A DNA stretch of 64,000 nucleotides from Christiangramia oceanisediminis (GCF_022570735.2 NZ_JANCNS010000003.1:558001-622000); one strand, 5' to 3'; shown: positions 1 to 9,057, numbered from the stretch's first letter. Translations and numbers: made by a program. The notes: generated from the letters alone by a model not told the origin.

Positions 1-731
1 CAATTTTCAACCTTAAGCCTGCGCTCCTTGAAAATTCGATTAATATCCCCCTCAAGTACTTCTTTCGTTACCGGAACCTTCAATTTAATGTAGCTCTCAT
101 AAGAGTAATTATTCCAGAAAAAATTCTGAGATTCATTAGGGTCGCGCATTACCAGGTGCACTTTGCGATGGGAAGGAGTATCTGGCATTTTCATAACCCC
201 GGTAATCACTGCTTCCAGCATATTGAAAATCGTAACTGTACGACCCATGGGATCCTTATTACCAAAAAGTTTTTTAGCCAGCTCGGTGCTGATAATGGCA
301 CTATTAGGATTATTTAATGCTGTATTTCTATCTCCCTGTTCTAATTTGTAAGGGAAAACCTTTAGAAACAATGAATCCGAAGATGTAAAACCATTGTGAT
401 ATAATGTTTCATTCCCGGCACTAATTGGAACTTCATAGTCTCCAGCCCCCTGCAACGATGTTGCCACCTCTACCTTTGGGTAATTCTCTGCCAGAAATGA
501 AGCCAATGGCGCTGGCGTTGCCTCAAAAAGATCCTCTTTCTGCTTCATTGAAACGCGGTAGACCTTTTCTAATTCTGGAGACCATGTGTCATAGCTCAGT
601 TCATAATTCAGATAGGATAAGACAAGGATAAAACTTGCCAATCCTGCTGCCAGCCCTAAAATATTAATCAACGTATACGACTTGGCATTCCAAATACTTC
701 TCCAGGCGATTTTGATATAATGCTTTATCAT
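1..731 (-). CDS. MacB-like ABC transporter permease, 3' part outside window
   Basis: An open frame starts with ATG at 731 and runs off the left edge, giving about 243 residues. The N terminus (MIKHYIKIAWRSIWNAKSYT, then a hydrophobic segment at about residues 20-42) is the usual start of Bacteroidota MacB/FtsX-type permeases. The rest matches the large periplasmic MacB_PCD domain (for example ISTELAKKLFGNKDPMGRTV). It starts 3 bp after the stop of the permease at 734-3118, so it is the last visible gene of the efflux operon. The C-terminal FtsX transmembrane bundle must lie left of the window. It probably forms a complex with the ATPase at 3149-3826; substrate unknown. Confidence 0.9.
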   Translation of the reverse strand, partial: MIKHYIKIAWRSIWNAKSYTLINILGLAAGLASFILVLSYLNYELSYDTWSPELEKVYRVSMKQKEDLFEATPAPLASFLAENYPKVEVATSLQGAGDYEVPISAGNETLYHNGFTSSDSLFLKVFPYKLEQGDRNTALNNPNSAIISTELAKKLFGNKDPMGRTVTIFNMLEAVITGVMKMPDTPSHRKVHLVMRDPNESQNFFWNNYSYESYIKLKVPVTKEVLEGDINRIFKERRLKVEN

Positions 732-733
732 GA

Positions 734-3118
734 TTATTCGGTTCTTAAGGATTTTACAGGATTAGATGTTGCAGCTCGAAAAGCCTGAAAGCTTACCGTT
801 AGGACAGCTACGAACATAGTTGCAAAACTCGCCATTAAAAATATCCAGATATTCAGGTCAATTCTGTATACAAAATTTTCCAGCCAGTTTCGAGCCAGAA
901 GCCAGGCTATTGGGATTGCGATAATAATAGCAAACAATACGATCTTTAAGAAGTCCAGGGAAAGACTCGAAGTGATCTGGAAGACACTTGCACCAAGGGT
1001 TTTTCTTATGCCAATCTCTTTGATGCGTTTTTGTGCTGAAAAGGTCGCCAGTCCCAGTAATCCAAGGCCTGCAATGATGATCGTTAACACCACAAAGATG
1101 TTGAAGATATGAGCCAGCCGTTGTTCAGATTTAAACATTTCGTTGAAGGCATCGTCCATAAACTGATAACTGAATTCCTTTTCAGCATCAAATTTTACGT
1201 AGCTACTTTCAATACTTTTGATCAAGGCGGGCAGGGATGAAGTTTTTTGGTATTTTACATAAAGACTTCCTGAATTGAATTTATTAATACTGGAGTTGCT
1301 TTTTGAAACCATCATCGCCAGGGAATTGATAGGAGAATCTAAAGAGGAATAATGAAAATCATTTACCACTCCCACAACTTCAAATTGAGCCCCGGCCATT
1401 TCAATATTCTGACCACGAGGATCATTTTTTAGTTTAAATTTTTCGATAGCCGTTTCATTGATAACCAGTTTTTTGGGTTGCTCGGGCAAAAAAGGATCTT
1501 CGGGTGGCAACTTCCACTTTAGCTCCAGAACATCAAAGAAATTTTTATCAATACTTATAAATGGTAAGGCCATCGGCTCACCATTTTCTGAAGATGCGTA
1601 GAACATATCATAACCACCGTATAAAGGGTAACCCGAAATAGAAGTCCCCTTTACAGCAGGTAGCTTTTCAACTTCTTTTCGAAAAGCGGGGATATTATTT
1701 CCCATACTTTTTTCCAGAGAAATCATCAAAATATCAGATCGGTTAAGACCGGTATCAATATTTTGAAGATGACTCATTTGCTCCCGGATAGTAATACCGC
1801 CTATGATGAGAATAACGGCAATAATAAATTGGAGGGTAGTACAGACTTTCCGAACCAGGCCTCCCCCAAGGTCATTCCTAGTTTTCTTTTTGAAGTTTTC
1901 TATTGGATTAAAAGATGCCATGACCATAGCAGGGTACATTCCTGCAATAAGAATACTTACCATAAAAATCAAGGCAAGCGTCAATATGAAATTTTGATTG
2001 AGAAAAAATGCAGTATCAATATTGATATCCAGCAGATTGAAAAAGAAATCTTTAAGAAGGAAGCTCAATATACCAGCAAGCAAAAATGAAAGGCTGATAA
2101 AAAGCGTAGACTCAATATAAAACTGGAAAGCGATCTCCTTTCGGCTTGCGCCATTTACCTTGCGAATGCCAATTTCTTTAGATCGGTAGGAGGCTCTTGC
2201 CGTTGTAAGACTCATATAATTTATGAGCGCCAGCAGAAGTATAAGTCCGGCAATAAGCGGGAATACGTCCAGGTAACCGATACCTGCATTCCTTGAAAAT
2301 TTTAAATGAGTTTCGGTAAAGGGATAAAGGAAAAAAAGATCTTTAGATTCACTATTTCCTTCTTTGCTCAGCCTGTTCGTGGTTTCAGCAATTTTCTCAA
2401 TCTGGGTAGCATCATTAATTTTAAAATAGGTTTTAAAAGCACCTCCGCGAACGATTGGCGAATTGAATAAACCGTCATTTCCCTTAGTTTTCTGAAGACT
2501 AGAAACAGATGCGACAAATTTATGCTGAATGCTTGAATTGGATGGGGTTTCAGCGATAACACCCTTTACCGTGTAGTTATAAATACTGTCTTTTTCAACC
2601 TGGAGAATCTCGCCGATTGGATTTTCATCTCCGAAATACTTGTTGGCCATTTCTTCGGAAATCAACAAACTGAAAGGCTCTTTTAACGCAGTTTCAGGAT
2701 TACCCTTAAGGAGCGAAAAAGAGAAAAAATTGAAGTAATTTGGGTCGGTATAGAAAAAACCTTCTTCAGAAAAACTTTTCGGTTCAAGGCCTGTCCTTTT
2801 GATGATCAAAGGCTTGTACTCCTGAAAAATCCTGATATTATCATCAACAAAGGCTGAATTCTCCTGAACCATTTGCCCCGTAGCTGCACTGAAATTCTGA
2901 ACAAAAATAGTGTCCCCACCAAATAAAGCTTTTGCACGAAGCGTATAAATGTCATCTGAATCTTCATGAAATTTGTCAAAGCTATGTTCATGAGAAACAT
3001 AGAACATGATTAGGATACAGGCGGTAAGACCTAATGACAAGCCACCAATATTTATAAAACTGTATAGCTTGTTCTTTCTAATATTTCTGAATGCAATTTT
3101 GATATAATTTCTGAACAT
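734..3118 (-). CDS. MacB-like ABC transporter permease
   Basis: A 794-residue inner-membrane permease of the MacB/FtsX superfamily in its Bacteroidota form with two FtsX cores. The start (MFRNYIKIAFRNIRKNKLYS) and first transmembrane helix (about 20-42) are followed by a periplasmic MacB_PCD domain to about residue 280. Then come an FtsX four-helix core with the SKEIGIRKVNGASRKEI cytoplasmic motif, a second periplasmic domain, and a C-terminal FtsX core with KRIKEIGIRKTLGAS. Such proteins usually export peptides, antibiotics or lipoproteins by a mechanotransmission cycle. The ATPase gene lies 30 bp upstream and a second permease directly downstream, so the two permeases may form a heterodimer. 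The substrate cannot be told from sequence. Confidence 0.93.
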   Translation of the reverse strand: MFRNYIKIAFRNIRKNKLYSFINIGGLSLGLTACILIMFYVSHEHSFDKFHEDSDDIYTLRAKALFGGDTIFVQNFSAATGQMVQENSAFVDDNIRIFQEYKPLIIKRTGLEPKSFSEEGFFYTDPNYFNFFSFSLLKGNPETALKEPFSLLISEEMANKYFGDENPIGEILQVEKDSIYNYTVKGVIAETPSNSSIQHKFVASVSSLQKTKGNDGLFNSPIVRGGAFKTYFKINDATQIEKIAETTNRLSKEGNSESKDLFFLYPFTETHLKFSRNAGIGYLDVFPLIAGLILLLALINYMSLTTARASYRSKEIGIRKVNGASRKEIAFQFYIESTLFISLSFLLAGILSFLLKDFFFNLLDINIDTAFFLNQNFILTLALIFMVSILIAGMYPAMVMASFNPIENFKKKTRNDLGGGLVRKVCTTLQFIIAVILIIGGITIREQMSHLQNIDTGLNRSDILMISLEKSMGNNIPAFRKEVEKLPAVKGTSISGYPLYGGYDMFYASSENGEPMALPFISIDKNFFDVLELKWKLPPEDPFLPEQPKKLVINETAIEKFKLKNDPRGQNIEMAGAQFEVVGVVNDFHYSSLDSPINSLAMMVSKSNSSINKFNSGSLYVKYQKTSSLPALIKSIESSYVKFDAEKEFSYQFMDDAFNEMFKSEQRLAHIFNIFVVLTIIIAGLGLLGLATFSAQKRIKEIGIRKTLGASVFQITSSLSLDFLKIVLFAIIIAIPIAWLLARNWLENFVYRIDLNIWIFLMASFATMFVAVLTVSFQAFRAATSNPVKSLRTE

Positions 3119-3148
3119 CCTGTTTGTTTTTTGATTGATGATGACCTA

Positions 3149-3826
3149 TTACACAAGCACATTTTCAGTGACTTTCTGCCCATCCAGCATCCTGATGATT
3201 CGATGACTGAATTTAGCATCATGTTCACTGTGAGTAACCATGATTATAGTAGTTCCGGCTTCATTAAGCTCGGTTAAAAGATCCATAACTTCGTTTCCAT
3301 TGCTGCTGTCCAGATTTCCGGTTGGCTCATCGGCAAGAATGATCTTAGGATTGTTAACTACTGCCCTGGCAACGGCTACCCGCTGTTGCTGACCTCCCGA
3401 TAATTGCTGCGGAAAGTGTTTTCTACGATGCATAATCTGCATTTTTTCCAGCACTTCATGAACCCGTTCTTTGCGTTCGGCAGGTTTTACCCCTGTATAG
3501 ATCAGTGGAAGCTCTACATTTTCAAAAACAGAAAGCTCATCAATAAGATTGAAACTCTGAAAAACGAAGCCTATATTATGTTTTCTCAATTTTGCTCTCT
3601 GCCGCTCATTGTAACCGGCTACCTCAATACCGTTAAAAAGATAGCTTCCGCCATCAGGGTCGTCGAGCATTCCAAGAATATTCAGAAGCGTTGATTTCCC
3701 ACATCCAGAAGGCCCCATAATCGCAGCAAATTCACCCTCTTTTACTTCAAAGGATAGCTTGTTAAGCGCTATGGTTTGAACCTCTTCTGTCTTGTAATAT
3801 TTTTCCAGGTCAGTGATTTTGATCAT
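3149..3826 (-). CDS. ABC transporter ATP-binding protein, MacB/LolD type
   Basis: A 225-residue ATPase, the usual length for LolD/MacB-type subunits. It has Walker A GPSGCGKST (about residues 39-47), Q-loop VFQSFNLID, signature LSGGQQQR, Walker B IILADEPTGNLD and the H-loop MVTHSEHD. It energises the MacB-like permeases encoded directly downstream and is preceded by the periplasmic adaptor gene. This is the classical adaptor-ATPase-permease order of tripartite efflux systems. An outer-membrane TolC-like factor is not present in the window. Confidence 0.95.
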   Translation of the reverse strand: MIKITDLEKYYKTEEVQTIALNKLSFEVKEGEFAAIMGPSGCGKSTLLNILGMLDDPDGGSYLFNGIEVAGYNERQRAKLRKHNIGFVFQSFNLIDELSVFENVELPLIYTGVKPAERKERVHEVLEKMQIMHRRKHFPQQLSGGQQQRVAVARAVVNNPKIILADEPTGNLDSSNGNEVMDLLTELNEAGTTIIMVTHSEHDAKFSHRIIRMLDGQKVTENVLV

Positions 3827-3859
3827 TTTTTAAATATTTTGTCCGTTTTTAATTGATGT

Positions 3860-5113
3860 TTAATTATTGATTACCAGTTCGTCCACGTCTCCAAAATTAG
3901 AATAACTAGAGGTGATCACTCTGTCTCCTGGCTCCAGGCCTTCCAGAACCTCGTAGTATTCGGTGTTCTGGCTTCCCAGGCTAATAGGTGTTTTATAAGC
4001 CACATCACCATCTTCAGAAATCTTAAAAATCCAGTTTCCACCGGTTTGCTGAAAGAATCCGCCTTTGGCAACCAGGGTGGCTTTTTTTTCCTGGCTTAAA
4101 GCTAGCTTGATCTGAAGACTTTGCCCCCTTCTGATATTTTCTGGAACGCCATCAACAAAATGCATATCTACTTTGAAGCGGCCGTTTGATACCTGGGTAT
4201 ACACTTTTTTAATCTCCAGTTGATAGTCTTTTCCGTTGAAAGTAAAAGTTCCAATCTGCCCGTTAAAGATTCTTGAAATATAGTGTTCATCAATTTCAGC
4301 CTGAATTTTGTAGGAGCTAATCACATCGATCTGGCCCAACCGCTCTCCTTTAGATTTTGACTGACCAATTTCAGCATCCAAAGCCGTTAGTTGTCCGTCA
4401 ACCGGAGCTTTCACAACTAAATCTTCTACCTTTTTCCGCATGAGCTCAAGGGCTTTTCTGGTACGTTGATAAGATTCCCGTGCCTGCATGGTTTCAGTTT
4501 TACTAGAGACCGAATCCTGAACTAAGACTCGCTCTGTTAGCTCTAAACGCTCTTTTTGGTAATCAAAATTGTTTTTGGATTCTTCATAGTCCTGTCTTCC
4601 AATCGCCCCTTTTTCATAAAGTTTAGAATTGAGTTCAAATTCTCTTTTCGCTTCTTTCAGGCTGTTTTTAACGTCTGTTAATTGATTAAGCCTGTTAATG
4701 GTGTTTTGTCTGGAAGCATTTTGAGTACGCTGAATCTGGGTAAGAAGATTATAAACCTGTGTTTCCTGGTTTACAAGACTCAATTCCAGATCGGTATTTG
4801 ATAAGCGAATGATTGCCTCGCCCTTTTTCATCATAGCACCGTCTTCTACAAACCGTTCTTCAACCCTACCTCCCTCCATAGCATCGAGATAAATGGTTTT
4901 GATTGGTAGTACCACCCCATTCACCGGGATATCCTCCTGGAAGTTACCAGCCTTAACTTCGTTAATTGTGATACGTTCTTTTTCTATATTCAATTTTGAA
5001 TTGCCTGTTGAGGAAAGAATGACATAGAGAATTAAAATCCCTATTATTGCAGTTCCAGCAATCATTGCGATTTTTTTAGGTGTAAATCTTTTCTTTTCTA
5101 ATGGTATATCCAT
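3860..5113 (-). CDS. HlyD/RND-type periplasmic adaptor subunit
   Basis: A 417-residue membrane-fusion protein. A cytoplasmic N terminus is followed by one transmembrane segment (about residues 15-33) and a lipoyl/barrel-sandwich half near 60-110. A long coiled-coil hairpin (about 115-225) carries QTQVYNLLTQIQRTQNASRQ and the return helix RERLELTERVL-like. A second lipoyl half (VVKAPVDGQLTALDAEIGQS) and a beta-barrel domain complete it. It would link the ABC permease complex to an outer-membrane channel. It is the first gene of the minus-strand operon and diverges from an NtrC-type regulator across a 202-bp gap, which suggests activation by that regulator. Confidence 0.92.
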   Translation of the reverse strand: MDIPLEKKRFTPKKIAMIAGTAIIGILILYVILSSTGNSKLNIEKERITINEVKAGNFQEDIPVNGVVLPIKTIYLDAMEGGRVEERFVEDGAMMKKGEAIIRLSNTDLELSLVNQETQVYNLLTQIQRTQNASRQNTINRLNQLTDVKNSLKEAKREFELNSKLYEKGAIGRQDYEESKNNFDYQKERLELTERVLVQDSVSSKTETMQARESYQRTRKALELMRKKVEDLVVKAPVDGQLTALDAEIGQSKSKGERLGQIDVISSYKIQAEIDEHYISRIFNGQIGTFTFNGKDYQLEIKKVYTQVSNGRFKVDMHFVDGVPENIRRGQSLQIKLALSQEKKATLVAKGGFFQQTGGNWIFKISEDGDVAYKTPISLGSQNTEYYEVLEGLEPGDRVITSSYSNFGDVDELVINN

Positions 5114-5139
5114 ACATGTTCAATTTCACTCGAATACAA

Positions 5140-5154
5140 GTCAAATTGGTGCCA
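5140..5154 (-). promoter_or_regulatory. candidate sigma-54-type promoter for the efflux operon
   Basis: On the minus strand TGGCAC (5154 to 5149) gives a perfect -24 block. The -12 position at the proper spacing reads TGAC rather than TTGC, so the -12 GC is not conserved. It lies about 30-40 bp upstream of the adaptor ATG and faces a gene for an NtrC-type activator, which is why it is listed. It could be fortuitous. Confidence 0.3.
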
Positions 5155-5315
5155 AAGTGTTAATTACTTGGCTACCAGTTCTTTAAAATTATTTCACCAA
5201 ATAAAAGTGTTCGGTTTCGTGACACTTCCTGTTCGATTTTAAAACAATTTTAACCCGGGATTTTTTTCGGGCCAGGAAAATTCATCAAGCCTTGAATAAA
5301 TTGTAATATTGTCTC

Positions 5316-6659
5316 ATGCAGTTAAGAGATGCTAAAATTCTAGTGATCGACGACGATCCCGATGTGCTTATTGCAATGAGATTATTATTGAAGTCTCACG
5401 TAGCAGAAATCGCTGTTGAAAAAAAACCGGCCAATCTGCATGCTATTTTTTCGGATAATAAATTCGACCTGGTAATCCTGGATATGAATTTTAACGGCCT
5501 CGTTAATACTGGCAATGAAGGCATCTTCTGGTTAAATAGGATCAAAGAACTCAGTCCAGGAACTGATGTGATCCTGATCACGGCCTACGGAGATATCGAA
5601 TTGGCAATTCGCTCTCTAAAAGAAGGTGCTTCCGATTTTATAATCAAACCCTGGAAGAATGAAAAAGTGATTGAGTCCGTCACTGAAATGATTCGGAAAA
5701 AGAAAGAGCCCGGAACTAAAATAAAGGCAAAAGCTGGAAATAACCGTATCATTGGTGAAAGTGAGGAGATTAGGAATGTTTTCACCAAGATTGAAAAAGT
5801 GGCACCCACTGATGCGAACGTGCTTATCCTGGGTGAAAATGGTACTGGTAAAGACCTCGTAGCCAAGGCGATTCATGAAAATTCAGAACGCAAGAACAAA
5901 CCCTTTGTAAAAGTTGATGTTGGCGCACTTACGTCTACTTTATTTGAAAGTGAACTATTCGGTTATAAAAAAGGAGCTTTTACAGATGCGAGGGAAGATC
6001 GCAAAGGAAGGTTTGAAACTGCTAATGGAGGAACGCTTTTCCTGGACGAGATCGGGAACATCAGTCTCAGGCAGCAAGCGAGATTGCTTACTGTTTTACA
6101 AAACAGGACCATCACACCTTTAGGATCGAATGTGGCTATTCCGGTGGATATCAGACTGATCTGCGCGACCAACCTAAAGATCTCGGAACTCTCTGATGAA
6201 TCCAAATTTCGAAAGGATTTGATTTACCGAATCAATACGGTCGATATCGTAATTCCCCCACTTAGGGCAAGGGGAACTGATATTACATTACTCACCCGTC
6301 ATTTCCTTGATTTCTATGCTAATAAATATTCAAAAGGACCGTTTAAGACTGAAAAAAGCTTTCTTGAAAAGCTGAAAAAGCATCCGTTTCCAGGTAACGT
6401 TCGGGAGCTTCAGTATATCGTTGAACGGGCTGTGATCATGTCTGAAAACACTATTCTGGCTGATAAAGATCTATCCTTTTCTGCAATCGAATCGGCACCT
6501 GACAAACAGGAACTGGACGATTTGCGTCTGGAAACGGTGGAAAAAAACACCATTCTGAAGGTGATCGATAAGAATAAGGGAAACATCTCAAAATCGGCTA
6601 AAGAGCTTGGTATCACCCGCGCTGCACTATACAGAAGGCTTGATAAATATGACCTTTAA
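5316..6659 (+). CDS. NtrC-family sigma-54-dependent response regulator
   Basis: A 447-residue two-component activator. The receiver domain (1-125) has acidic residues D12-D14, phospho-acceptor D56 in LVILDMNF, and KPW near residue 110. The AAA+ domain has Walker A GENGTGKD, Walker B GGTLFLDEIGN and the R-finger region. The sigma-54 contact loop reads GAFTDA in place of GAFTGA, a substitution I believe is common in Bacteroidota. A Fis-type HTH ends the protein (NISKSAKELGITRAALYRRL). The kinase gene overlaps its 3' end. It is divergent from a tripartite efflux operon, its likely target, by analogy with similar Bacteroidota loci (inference). Confidence 0.95.
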   Translation: MQLRDAKILVIDDDPDVLIAMRLLLKSHVAEIAVEKKPANLHAIFSDNKFDLVILDMNFNGLVNTGNEGIFWLNRIKELSPGTDVILITAYGDIELAIRSLKEGASDFIIKPWKNEKVIESVTEMIRKKKEPGTKIKAKAGNNRIIGESEEIRNVFTKIEKVAPTDANVLILGENGTGKDLVAKAIHENSERKNKPFVKVDVGALTSTLFESELFGYKKGAFTDAREDRKGRFETANGGTLFLDEIGNISLRQQARLLTVLQNRTITPLGSNVAIPVDIRLICATNLKISELSDESKFRKDLIYRINTVDIVIPPLRARGTDITLLTRHFLDFYANKYSKGPFKTEKSFLEKLKKHPFPGNVRELQYIVERAVIMSENTILADKDLSFSAIESAPDKQELDDLRLETVEKNTILKVIDKNKGNISKSAKELGITRAALYRRLDKYDL

Positions 6660-7989
6660 GAGTTATCATATCGCAATCACGATACGAGCGATTGTTCTGG
6701 CGATCATTTCGCTTGCCATGTCCTGGTTTTTCATCCAGCAAAATTGGGTAGGATTCTTCATAGGTCTATTGGTTTTCGTTATGGTGATCTATAACTTTTT
6801 TAGATATTTCAGTAAACGCTTCGAGGTCATCGATGATTTTTTTGAAGCTGTAAAATACCGTGATTTCTCTAGAAATTATTTAACTGAAAATAAAACAGAA
6901 GATATTAGCCGGCTATATACCGGTTTCAATACGGTGAACAAGACCGTACGTGAAATAAATTCTGAACGGGAAGTGCAGTACCTCTATCTTCAAAAAATCC
7001 TGGAGATGATCGATATCGGGATACTCGCTTACGACCTGGATTCTGGTGAAACGCTATGGGTCAATGAGGCGTTCCAGCAATTGATGGATGTTCCGGAATT
7101 TAAGAACGTCAAATTTGTAAAATCCCGAAAACCTGAAACCTACCAGGTATTATTTGACAACTATTTTATAAAACCGGCAAACCTCGACCTTAAAATTCGT
7201 AACGAAAATATTAAAGTTATTGCTTCGCACAGCATTTTTAAGGTTGAGAGTCAATCCTGTAAGCTTATCGTAGTTCATAATATTGATGATACGATCAATA
7301 AAACGGAATCGGAAGCCTGGAAGAAATTATTGAGCGTAATGACACATGAGATCATGAATTCTATTGCGCCTATTTCTTCGCTCGCCAATACTTTGAAATC
7401 ATCGGTACAGAAAAATATGAATGATTCACTCCTCGAACTTGATCTGGAAGACCTGAACGCCGGCCTGGGCAGCATTGAAAAGCGGAGTGATGGCTTGATG
7501 AAATTTGCCAAAACCTATCGAAGCCTGAACAAAGTAACTAGCCTTAATAAGGAGACCATTCTTTTAAAAGATCTGTTTATAGACATCGAGCAACTCATGC
7601 GTTCATCTAATTCTTTACGAAAAGATACCCTGCGTTTTGAAGTTGTTGATGAGAAGATGGAAATTGAAGCAGATTCCTATTTGCTCGAACAGGTTTTGAT
7701 TAACCTTATTCTCAATGCTATAGAAGCATGTCAAAATGAGGAAGAACCTCAGGTTCTTATCAAAGCCGTTCATAAATCAAATGGGAGGAAAATGATTGCG
7801 GTGGTAGACAATGGTCCGGGAATTCCTCATGAGATTAAAGACCAGATCTTTGTTCCATTTTTCACTACTAAAAAACAAGGAAGCGGAATTGGTCTTAGTT
7901 TATCCCGACAAATTATGACCCTTCACGGTGGTAAGATACAGATAGATAATATCCAGGATCGAGGTGCACAGGTTTCCCTGGTTTTCTAA
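6649..7989 (+). CDS. sensor histidine kinase, membrane-bound
   Basis: I take the ATG at 6649, inside the last codons of the response regulator (11-bp overlap, translational coupling). An in-frame ATG-less extension to 6607 exists but would put non-membrane residues before the first helix. The protein (446 residues) has two transmembrane helices with almost no loop (about 8-50), a PAS-like linker, an H-box (MTHEIMNSIAPI), N-box (LINLILNAIEA), G1 (VVDNGPGIP) and G2 (GSGIGLSLSRQI). The very short periplasmic loop suggests it senses membrane or cytoplasmic signals. It is the cognate partner of the NtrC-type regulator. Confidence 0.94.
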   Translation: MTFKSYHIAITIRAIVLAIISLAMSWFFIQQNWVGFFIGLLVFVMVIYNFFRYFSKRFEVIDDFFEAVKYRDFSRNYLTENKTEDISRLYTGFNTVNKTVREINSEREVQYLYLQKILEMIDIGILAYDLDSGETLWVNEAFQQLMDVPEFKNVKFVKSRKPETYQVLFDNYFIKPANLDLKIRNENIKVIASHSIFKVESQSCKLIVVHNIDDTINKTESEAWKKLLSVMTHEIMNSIAPISSLANTLKSSVQKNMNDSLLELDLEDLNAGLGSIEKRSDGLMKFAKTYRSLNKVTSLNKETILLKDLFIDIEQLMRSSNSLRKDTLRFEVVDEKMEIEADSYLLEQVLINLILNAIEACQNEEEPQVLIKAVHKSNGRKMIAVVDNGPGIPHEIKDQIFVPFFTTKKQGSGIGLSLSRQIMTLHGGKIQIDNIQDRGAQVSLVF

Positions 7990-8156
7990 TTAGTAGTAAA
8001 CATCCCAAAGAGCTTTTCAATCATAACTTGATTTTGAAATGAGTATTCCTTTTCAAGGATATTAAATAGGTTTGCAAATTCCCTTAAGCTATACTTACCC
8101 AATGAAAAATAGAGGAAGGTGACAAAAGGAAACCGAAGTAAAAATAAAAACCCCAT
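7986..8156 (-). CDS. possible 56-residue protein, convergent with the kinase gene
   Basis: An ATG-initiated frame of 56 codons whose stop overlaps the kinase stop tail to tail. The N-terminal half is strongly hydrophobic (MGFLFLLRFPFVTFLYF) and the C-terminal half amphipathic (YSLREFANLFNILEKEYSFQ). Codon composition looks protein-like, but no promoter or family is recognised. It may equally be the 3' remnant of a longer lost gene. Confidence 0.25.
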   Translation of the reverse strand: MGFLFLLRFPFVTFLYFSLGKYSLREFANLFNILEKEYSFQNQVMIEKLFGMFTTN

Positions 8157-8258
8157 TTACAATTAAATTTGGTTTCATTTGATCTTATTTGAGAATCCAA
8201 AATCACTACAAATCGATATATATTTTATGAACTGAACTATATCATTTTTTGATACCAC

Positions 8259-8357
8259 ACATTCCCAAATTTGAACAAGTGGTGTACTCACAGAATTCCA
8301 TTAATGGACAAGCACTGGACTCATACCATCCCAAAAATGAACAAGCGCTGGTATCTA
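8259..8357. repeat. 33-bp tandem repeat, three copies
   Basis: Three adjacent 33-bp units begin at 8259, 8292 and 8325. The core ACAAG recurs at 8275, 8308 and 8341, exactly 33 bp apart, inside TGAACAAGTGGTG, TGGACAAGCACTGG and TGAACAAGCGCTGG. Units 1 and 3 also share (T/A)TCCCAAA. Since 33 bp is 11 codons, the array is open in a plus-strand frame (8249-8467), but I do not believe that frame is a gene. It may be a minisatellite or a remnant of a repeat-protein gene. Confidence 0.75.
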
Positions 8358-8831
8358 ATATAAACATTAATAAACAGGATAAACATTATAAACCACCAAA
8401 CAGGAAGGCTGTTATTTTTTTGATTTATAAAATTTTGAACCCGACTATCCTACATATTCCAACTTAGATAAAACACCTTCTAAAAGCGATTTAAACGATG
8501 ATTCTGAAACTTTTTGACCTAAACCAAACAAGTCTTTGCCTCAGGTCAAAATCGTTCAAAAATTTAGCTTAAAATTCGTTTTTCTGCAAATGAAAAATGT
8601 ATAATTAAATTTGATGATGTTTGGTAGTATTTGGCCGTATAGAACTTTTTTCAAAGGAAATTTTTAAAGACATATATTTTGTTGGATTTTAATTCTATTT
8701 GTGAAATCAGATCGGTCAAATTGGATTTGTCGCAAAAATCAACGTAAAAATGCGGCTTTCGAGGCCATTTGACGCAAATCCGAAAAACACCAGAAACAAA
8801 CACCCTTGTTTTTCAATGCTTTACAAACCAT

Positions 8832-8860
8832 AACATCGCGCAGCGTGTTATCCTCTTGCT
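8832..8860 (-). repeat. copy of the oriT-like 29-bp motif
   Basis: On the minus strand this reads AGCAAGAGGATAACACGCTG followed by CGCGATGTT. It matches 35744-35772 in 28 of 29 positions (only A for G at position 10). The right half is an imperfect palindrome (AACA-CGC/GCG-TGTT). As at the other copy, a small GC hairpin (AAGC GGCA GCTT) and a purine-rich stretch precede it, so homology extends beyond the 29 bp. It is probably a remnant of a related mobile element. Confidence 0.7.
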
Positions 8861-8941
8861 ATTCCATTTTTTAAGCTGCCGCTTTTAAAATTGAAATACT
8901 TTAAACCGATAATCAAGTTTTGGATTGCGGATTCAAAGCCA

Positions 8942-8967
8942 ATTTTACTTTTTATATCTGGCGCATC
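8942..8967 (-). repeat. copy of the ssb-leader sequence (APDIKSK repeat)
   Basis: The minus strand reads GATGCGCCAGATATAAAAAG then TAAAAT. The same sequence, with one change, lies at 19364-19389 (minus strand). A close relative lies at about 34584-34608 (plus strand) just before ssb. All three are open in the frame that spells APDIKSK. It lies only 81 bp from the oriT-like copy, in the same relative order and orientation as in the element at 34.6-35.8 kb. Confidence 0.65.
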
Positions 8968-9057
8968 AATACTTAACTCATAAAACTTAAAATTCATATT
9001 GAATTAACATGAATAATAAATAAAGTCTATAAAATTGCAATAGTCCATAAAGAAACC

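Larger units (their letters stand above)
8358..9057. other. gene-poor intergenic tract
   Basis: No convincing gene is seen in this AT-rich stretch. It holds separated inverted arms GGATTTG (8723-8729) and CAAATCC (8775-8781), plus two copies of sequence also found in the conjugative region (8832-8860 and 8942-8967, listed separately). A 49-codon minus-strand frame passes through both copies but is probably accidental. The tract reads like a graveyard of a mobile element. Confidence 0.6.

Noticed and set aside
163-351. Short plus-strand frames at 163-631 and similar frames opposite the permeases, RHS and synthase genes
   Set aside because: They lie antisense to long, motif-bearing genes and show no protein-like features.
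6607-6648. Upstream start for the histidine kinase
   Set aside because: Those codons lie wholly within the response regulator gene; ATG 6649 gives the usual short overlap and N-terminal helix.
8249-8467. 72-codon plus-strand frame covering the 33-bp tandem repeat
   Set aside because: The repeat period explains why the frame stays open; there is no start context, and composition outside the repeat is low-complexity and AT-driven.
8861-9010. 49-codon minus-strand frame through the APDIKSK and oriT-like copies
   Set aside because: Better explained as remnant DNA from the element; the other copies of the motif do not extend the same protein.
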